From Pseudarthrobacter sp. fls2-241-R2A-127 (GTDB taxonomy: Bacteria > Actinomycetota > Actinomycetes > Actinomycetales > Micrococcaceae): a DNA stretch of 64,000 nt. The position numbers were made by a program, and so were the translations under genes. The stretch covers positions 62,001 to 126,000 of the forward strand of contig NZ_JARVSF010000006.1 of the NCBI RefSeq assembly GCF_030209355.1, in the 5' to 3' direction. The notes below the pieces were generated by a model. The model was given only the letters and a program-made list of their open reading frames with translations, did no database searches and had not been told where the DNA came from. This document shows positions 60,319 through 64,000 of the stretch, piece after piece. Numbering within the stretch: the stretch's first letter is position 1; each line of letters starts with the position of its first letter.

Positions 60319-61437
60319 TCAGGACCGTGACGCTGCAGGCTGGAATTGCCTGCCGAAAGCCCGGGCATACTGGTCCGGATATCCCATTGCGTCACCCAGC
60401 TGTTCAGCCGCCTGCCGGGCCCAGCTGGGGTTGCGCAAGAGTTCGCGGCCAACAAACACGGCATCTGCTTGGCCGGCAGCCACCAGGCCAGCTGCCTGGT
60501 CGGCTTCCGTGATGAGTCCCACGGCTGCTGTAGGGATGGAGGCTTCCTTGCGGATCTGCTCTGCGAACACCGCTTGATAACTTGGCCCTACGGGAATCTT
60601 CGCGTCCGGGACCAGGCCTCCGGTGGAGACATCGAACAGGTCGACTCCGTGTTCCTTCAACGTCTTTGCAAGCAGGACCGACTCGCTGCTGGTCCACCCG
60701 CGGCGTTCGTCGTCGGCGTCTCCCGCCAGCCAGTCAGTCGCTGATACCCGGAAGAACAACGGCTTATCAACGGGCCACTCCTGACGCACAGCATCAACGA
60801 CTTCCACCGCGAATCTCATCCGGTTTGCCAGGGATCCGCCGTACTCATCGGTGCGGTGGTTGGAAGCCGGCGACAGAAACTGGTGAATCAGGTAGCCATG
60901 GGCCCCATGGAGTTCCAGCACATCAAAGCCCGCCAGGTTGGCCAGCCGGGCGCTGTGGGCAAACTGCCGGACAAGAGCATGAATTTCCGCACGGGTCAGT
61001 TCCTTCGGGGCCGCCAGGCCGCCAAAAGGGACAGCGCTGGGCGCCACGCGCTGCCACATGCCATCTTCAGTACTTTCGCGTTCCCAGGGCCGGCCGGTGG
61101 CTGCCTTGCGGCCGGCGTGGACCAGTTGGATACCGGCCGCGGTCTTGTGGTCGTGCAGGAACTTGATGATTCTGCGGTGAGACGTAGCCTGTCGGTCATT
61201 CCACAAGCCCAGATCAAAGCGGCTGCTTCGCCCCTCCGGGCTGATGGCGGTTGCTTCGACCATGGCCAAACCCACCCCTCCCAGTGCCCGGGCCGCGAAG
61301 TGCTGAAAGTGCCAATCGGTGGCTGCACCGGTGTCGGGTCCGGACGGGGTGGAGGAGAACTGCATCATCGGCGACATCCAGATGCGGTTCCGTATCGTCA
61401 GTCCTCGAAGGGTGAGGGGCTGCAGGAGCTGGTTCAT
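60319..61437 (-). CDS. NADH:flavin oxidoreductase, old yellow enzyme family (YqjM-like)
   Basis: A 372-residue FMN barrel. LTLRGLTIRNRIWMSPMMQFSS starts the fold, ELHGAHGYLIHQFLSP carries the catalytic His pair and Tyr, and VDLFDVSTGG and QADAVFVGRELLRNPSW bind FMN. YqjM-type enzymes have Cys26 and Tyr28 tuning the flavin; here these positions are Met25 and Phe27, so redox properties should differ. ATG at 61437 overlaps the amidohydrolase stop by four bases. It would reduce an activated double bond in the pathway. Confidence 0.93.
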   Translation of the reverse strand: MNQLLQPLTLRGLTIRNRIWMSPMMQFSSTPSGPDTGAATDWHFQHFAARALGGVGLAMVEATAISPEGRSSRFDLGLWNDRQATSHRRIIKFLHDHKTAAGIQLVHAGRKAATGRPWERESTEDGMWQRVAPSAVPFGGLAAPKELTRAEIHALVRQFAHSARLANLAGFDVLELHGAHGYLIHQFLSPASNHRTDEYGGSLANRMRFAVEVVDAVRQEWPVDKPLFFRVSATDWLAGDADDERRGWTSSESVLLAKTLKEHGVDLFDVSTGGLVPDAKIPVGPSYQAVFAEQIRKEASIPTAAVGLITEADQAAGLVAAGQADAVFVGRELLRNPSWARQAAEQLGDAMGYPDQYARAFGRQFQPAASRS

Positions 61438-62411
61438 CGTGGCTCCATGACGTTTGCAGCGATGCCCAGGAATGCCTCACCGTTGCGCTGGAGTGACGCC
61501 CGGTCCAGTCCGTTCTTGTCCACGAAGCCGGGCAGGTCGGCTTCTGCCATGTCGAACGGGTAGTCCGTCCCGCAGAGGATCCTGTCTTCCCCTGCGTGTG
61601 TTGCCAGCAGGTCCAGTGCTTTCCCGTCATGGGTGACCGTGTCGAAGTACGCCGAACGGAAAAGATCACGTGGATCCGTGGAACTGCCGGCGCGGACATC
61701 GGCCCGCGCCCGCCAGGCGTGCGACCAGCGGCCCAGAAGCGCGGGCGCGCATCCGCCCCCGTGGACGAAGCAGATCCGAAGATCAGGCAGCTCTTCCAGG
61801 ACGCCCCCAAGAATTCCTGATGCAACCGCTGTTGCTGTCTCCACCGGGTTCCCAATGAGGTTGGCAAGGTAGTAGGAGGTCCATTCAGGGCGTGGCAACT
61901 GCATCGGGTGGACCAGCACTGCCAGGTGATGTTCAGCGGCAGAGCGCAGGACGGCCCGAAGCACACCGGTGTCCAACGACTCTCCCCTGAGAACAGGCGG
62001 GATGGCCACACCCGCGAGGACGCCCGCCGCAGCAATTGAGCGAATCTGTCGCTGCGCAGCCGCAGCGTCATCAAGCCGGGTCAGGCCGAGGCCGGCGAGA
62101 CGGCCCGAGGAATCAGCCACCACTTTTGAAAGGCTTGAGTTGTACTCATTGATGTAGTCCTCGGACGGCGAGTTCACTGCGAAGGCAAACGGCGGTGGCG
62201 ACAAGGCCCGCACCGCGATGCCATGGGCATTCATGTCGGCAATGATTGCGTTGACATCGCTCATGGCCTCGGTCCTGATCGAGAGCGGCAGGTCCCCAAG
62301 GAACAACTCGCCGTCCTGGTCCCGCATGCCTCCAAATGGTGAGCCCGACGGAAGGTGGAACAAGCCTGCCGGAAGCCAGTGTGCGTGAACGTCGATCAAA
62401 TCAGCGTTCAT
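61434..62411 (-). CDS. Amidohydrolase, ACMSD-like (candidate decarboxylase)
   Basis: A 325-residue metal-dependent TIM-barrel protein. His9 and His11 in DVHAHWLP, a His in VHPMQLPRPEW, a His in CFVHGGGCAPALLGRW, and the Asp in CGTDYPFDM correspond to the metal and catalytic residues of ACMSD and gamma-resorcylate decarboxylase. It could decarboxylate an aromatic or muconate-type acid or hydrolyse a lactone. ATG overlaps the cupin stop (ATGA), and its stop overlaps the OYE start, so translation is coupled. Confidence 0.92.
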   Translation of the reverse strand: MNADLIDVHAHWLPAGLFHLPSGSPFGGMRDQDGELFLGDLPLSIRTEAMSDVNAIIADMNAHGIAVRALSPPPFAFAVNSPSEDYINEYNSSLSKVVADSSGRLAGLGLTRLDDAAAAQRQIRSIAAAGVLAGVAIPPVLRGESLDTGVLRAVLRSAAEHHLAVLVHPMQLPRPEWTSYYLANLIGNPVETATAVASGILGGVLEELPDLRICFVHGGGCAPALLGRWSHAWRARADVRAGSSTDPRDLFRSAYFDTVTHDGKALDLLATHAGEDRILCGTDYPFDMAEADLPGFVDKNGLDRASLQRNGEAFLGIAANVMEPR

Positions 62412-62848
62412 GACGCACCCAACGGCAGCGGCTCGTTGACGGAGTCGAGATGTTCGACGGTGGTGAAAACCAGGTCGGTATGACCGATGTTCTCGATGTC
62501 GTGGAGCAGGTACTCCCCTGCACCGAAGTGGAAGTGCCTGGTCTCGCCGGCAGAATACGAGACGTCGCGCGTCGTGCCGTCATGTGTATGCTGCCGGCTG
62601 CTGCCGGCGTTGACTGCGGTCCAAAAGTAATCGAGGACATGGCGATGGGTGTGCCAGCGCTCGCCCGGGGCGAGCCGGATTTCCCAGACCCTGACGCGGT
62701 CGTTTTGGCTGAGCAGTTTGGACCCTACCTCGCCGTCGAAGGCGTGCGTCTCGAATTCCTTCCGGAGTTCCTCCGACCAGCCGTCGAAGTCTTCTCCTAC
62801 GAGGGTTCCTGCAAGGGGAAGGTCGCTGAGGAAGCTGTTGGTGCTCAT
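62408..62848 (-). CDS. Cupin-domain protein, candidate ring-cleavage or accessory enzyme
   Basis: A 146-residue single cupin. GERWHTHRHVLDYFWTAV and GETRHFHFGAGEYLLHDIENIGHTDLVF give a His-rich metal site. It could be a dioxygenase, isomerase or sensor; the small size argues against classical extradiol enzymes. ATG at 62848. It sits between the monooxygenase and the amidohydrolase, in the order expected if it opens or isomerises the ring after hydroxylation, by inference. Confidence 0.85.
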   Translation of the reverse strand: MSTNSFLSDLPLAGTLVGEDFDGWSEELRKEFETHAFDGEVGSKLLSQNDRVRVWEIRLAPGERWHTHRHVLDYFWTAVNAGSSRQHTHDGTTRDVSYSAGETRHFHFGAGEYLLHDIENIGHTDLVFTTVEHLDSVNEPLPLGAS

Positions 62849-62876
62849 CGTGAGTCCTTTCGTTGGTTTGTTGTGC

Positions 62877-64000
62877 TTAGCGGCCGGGTCCGTAAAGGCC
62901 AAAACGAAGGTCCTTGTCGCCCGGGGTCCAGGTGTTCGTGAATTGGGACCGTTCGCCCATGGCCTTGACACGGGCGAGCAGGTTGCTGCTTAGCTCGAGC
63001 TGGCCCGGCTCCCATTTCTCCAACGCTTCGGCAACATTGCCTGCCGCTGCCGTCAATGCGTCGCTGAGGGCCCAGGCGTCGGCTGCGGCTTTCGCGGTGC
63101 CGGCAGCTGCGTGGGGTCGTGCAGCGCAGGCAGCGTCGCCAATAAGTGCGACACGGCCGTTGGCCATCTTCGATGCCCTCGAGTCCCAGACAACCTGGAT
63201 GAACGGGGCCTTCGTGGAGGTGACCAATTCGGCTGCGGCCGGGGCGAGGATCCGGGAGGCCGTCAGGCGCATCTCATCCACGTAGCGGTCCTGGACCTGG
63301 TTTGGGTGTATGGAGACCTTGCCCGGGAAGCCCTGCTTGTTGATGAGCATTTCATCGAGTTCGGGACCTTCTGGAACGTTGCGGTACCAGACGTAGTTCA
63401 TCAGCCGTTGACCCCTGCCAAGACCCCTCTCGCTGGGGATGGGATACATGGTGATCTGGGAGTGGGGAACAACGTTGTACGTGACGGCGTCGTTCAGGAG
63501 GCTGGCAGTTTCCTCCGACAGGTCTGCCTCGTCGACCGTCCCGCGCCACCCGATGTAGCCGGAATATTCGAGGGTGACGTCCGGATCAATTCTTGACCGG
63601 TTTGCGGAGGTGATTCCATCGGCGATGACCACGAGTGCGGCCTTCTCCTGGCGTCCGCTCACAAACCGTACCGTGACGGAGTCCTCGTCCTGGTCAAAAC
63701 CGCAGGCAAACTCCCCCAGGTGGTAATGGTCCCGTCCGAAGTCGGCGAGCAAGGCACGGTAGAACGTGCCCCAGGATGTGTGGGACCACGTGCGGGCTTC
63801 CCGGTCGATGATGTGGTTTTGTGCATCCAGGTACTGGACCCAGCTCGTGGTGGTGCTGACGTCCTCGGGCCGCTGGGAACTCCGTTCCTGGAACCATCTC
63901 AGGGTGTCCGGCTGCAAAACGATGCCCCCGCCGCGGCCATCGAGGTCCGTGGGTGTGCGTTCGTAGATGTCGACGTCGAATCCGAGGTCGCGGAGCAGCA
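62877..64000 (-). CDS. FAD-dependent aromatic monooxygenase, partial (runs off the window)
   Basis: The C-terminal 374 or so residues of a class A flavin hydroxylase; the reading frame continues past the right edge, where LLRDLGFDVDIYER shows the end of the first Rossmann unit, so only about 20 N-terminal residues are missing. GRVALIGDAACAARPHAAAGTAKAAADAWALSDAL is the FAD-binding GD motif, and PHAAAGTAK resembles 2,6-dihydroxypyridine 3-hydroxylase (DhpH) and 6-hydroxynicotinate monooxygenases. It would hydroxylate a pyridine or benzenoid ring. The first gene seen of the leftward operon. Confidence 0.9.
   Translation of the reverse strand, partial: LLRDLGFDVDIYERTPTDLDGRGGGIVLQPDTLRWFQERSSQRPEDVSTTTSWVQYLDAQNHIIDREARTWSHTSWGTFYRALLADFGRDHYHLGEFACGFDQDEDSVTVRFVSGRQEKAALVVIADGITSANRSRIDPDVTLEYSGYIGWRGTVDEADLSEETASLLNDAVTYNVVPHSQITMYPIPSERGLGRGQRLMNYVWYRNVPEGPELDEMLINKQGFPGKVSIHPNQVQDRYVDEMRLTASRILAPAAAELVTSTKAPFIQVVWDSRASKMANGRVALIGDAACAARPHAAAGTAKAAADAWALSDALTAAAGNVAEALEKWEPGQLELSSNLLARVKAMGERSQFTNTWTPGDKDLRFGLYGPGR

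Overview
The window is high-GC DNA typical of an Arthrobacter/Pseudarthrobacter-like actinobacterium (Micrococcaceae). This is inferred from the strong third-position GC bias, the many GTG starts, promoters that place the start codon at +1, a DUF222-HNH (13E12-type) gene, a complete kdp operon preceded by a small membrane peptide, and protein sequences that look like that family. I see no rRNA, tRNA, insertion sequence, prophage or CRISPR array. It reads as chromosomal sequence rich in transport and catabolism genes.

Layout. 1-6.6 kb: MmyB-type regulator, unknown protein, universal stress protein, cupin, NepI-like exporter, DUF817 membrane protein, MpaB-type oxygenase and a lipoprotein; two copies of a hairpin repeat lie at 7-46 and 4036-4075. 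6.7-9.5 kb: ilvD divergent from a second MmyB-type regulator. 9.5-15.1 kb: M20 amidohydrolase, polysaccharide-deacetylase/PuuE-like hydrolase, NCS1 permease and a divergent PucR regulator, likely a nitrogen-compound utilisation locus. 15.2-17.0 kb: anchored metzincin-like protease and RibD/DHFR-like protein. 17.0-20.9 kb: IclR regulator, creatinase and an MHS-family carrier behind a duplicated operator. 21.0-30.2 kb: a nine-gene leftward catabolic operon (carrier, FAD oxidoreductase, CoA-transferase, enoyl-CoA hydratase, DapA-like lyase, SDR, aldehyde dehydrogenase, 7Fe ferredoxin) headed by an XRE-cupin regulator with a clear promoter and operator. 30.3-34.0 kb: membrane proteins and a lipoprotein. 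34.2-42.5 kb: potassium uptake, with small ORFs followed by kdpF-A-B-C-D-E. 42.6-53.4 kb: ArsR/SRPBCC pair, LysM lipoprotein, EAL protein, small proteins, patatin-like lipase, acetyltransferase, metallophosphoesterase, HNH protein, a decayed small gene and an NYN-LOTUS protein. 53.5-57.3 kb: a heterodimeric ABC exporter. 57.4-64 kb: a second leftward catabolic operon (FAD monooxygenase running off the edge, cupin, ACMSD-like amidohydrolase, old yellow enzyme homologue, VOC protein, MHS carrier, small protein).

The best candidates for something undescribed are three. First, the nine-gene operon next to creatinase, which lacks the usual sarcosine oxidase. Second, the truncated ring-cleavage-like operon at the right end, whose OYE homologue has replaced residues at the usual Cys/Tyr positions. 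Third, the non-coding signals: a compensated hairpin repeat, a family of GCGGACGACGG hairpins at gene ends, the kdp leader, and promoter/operator pairs that set start codons.
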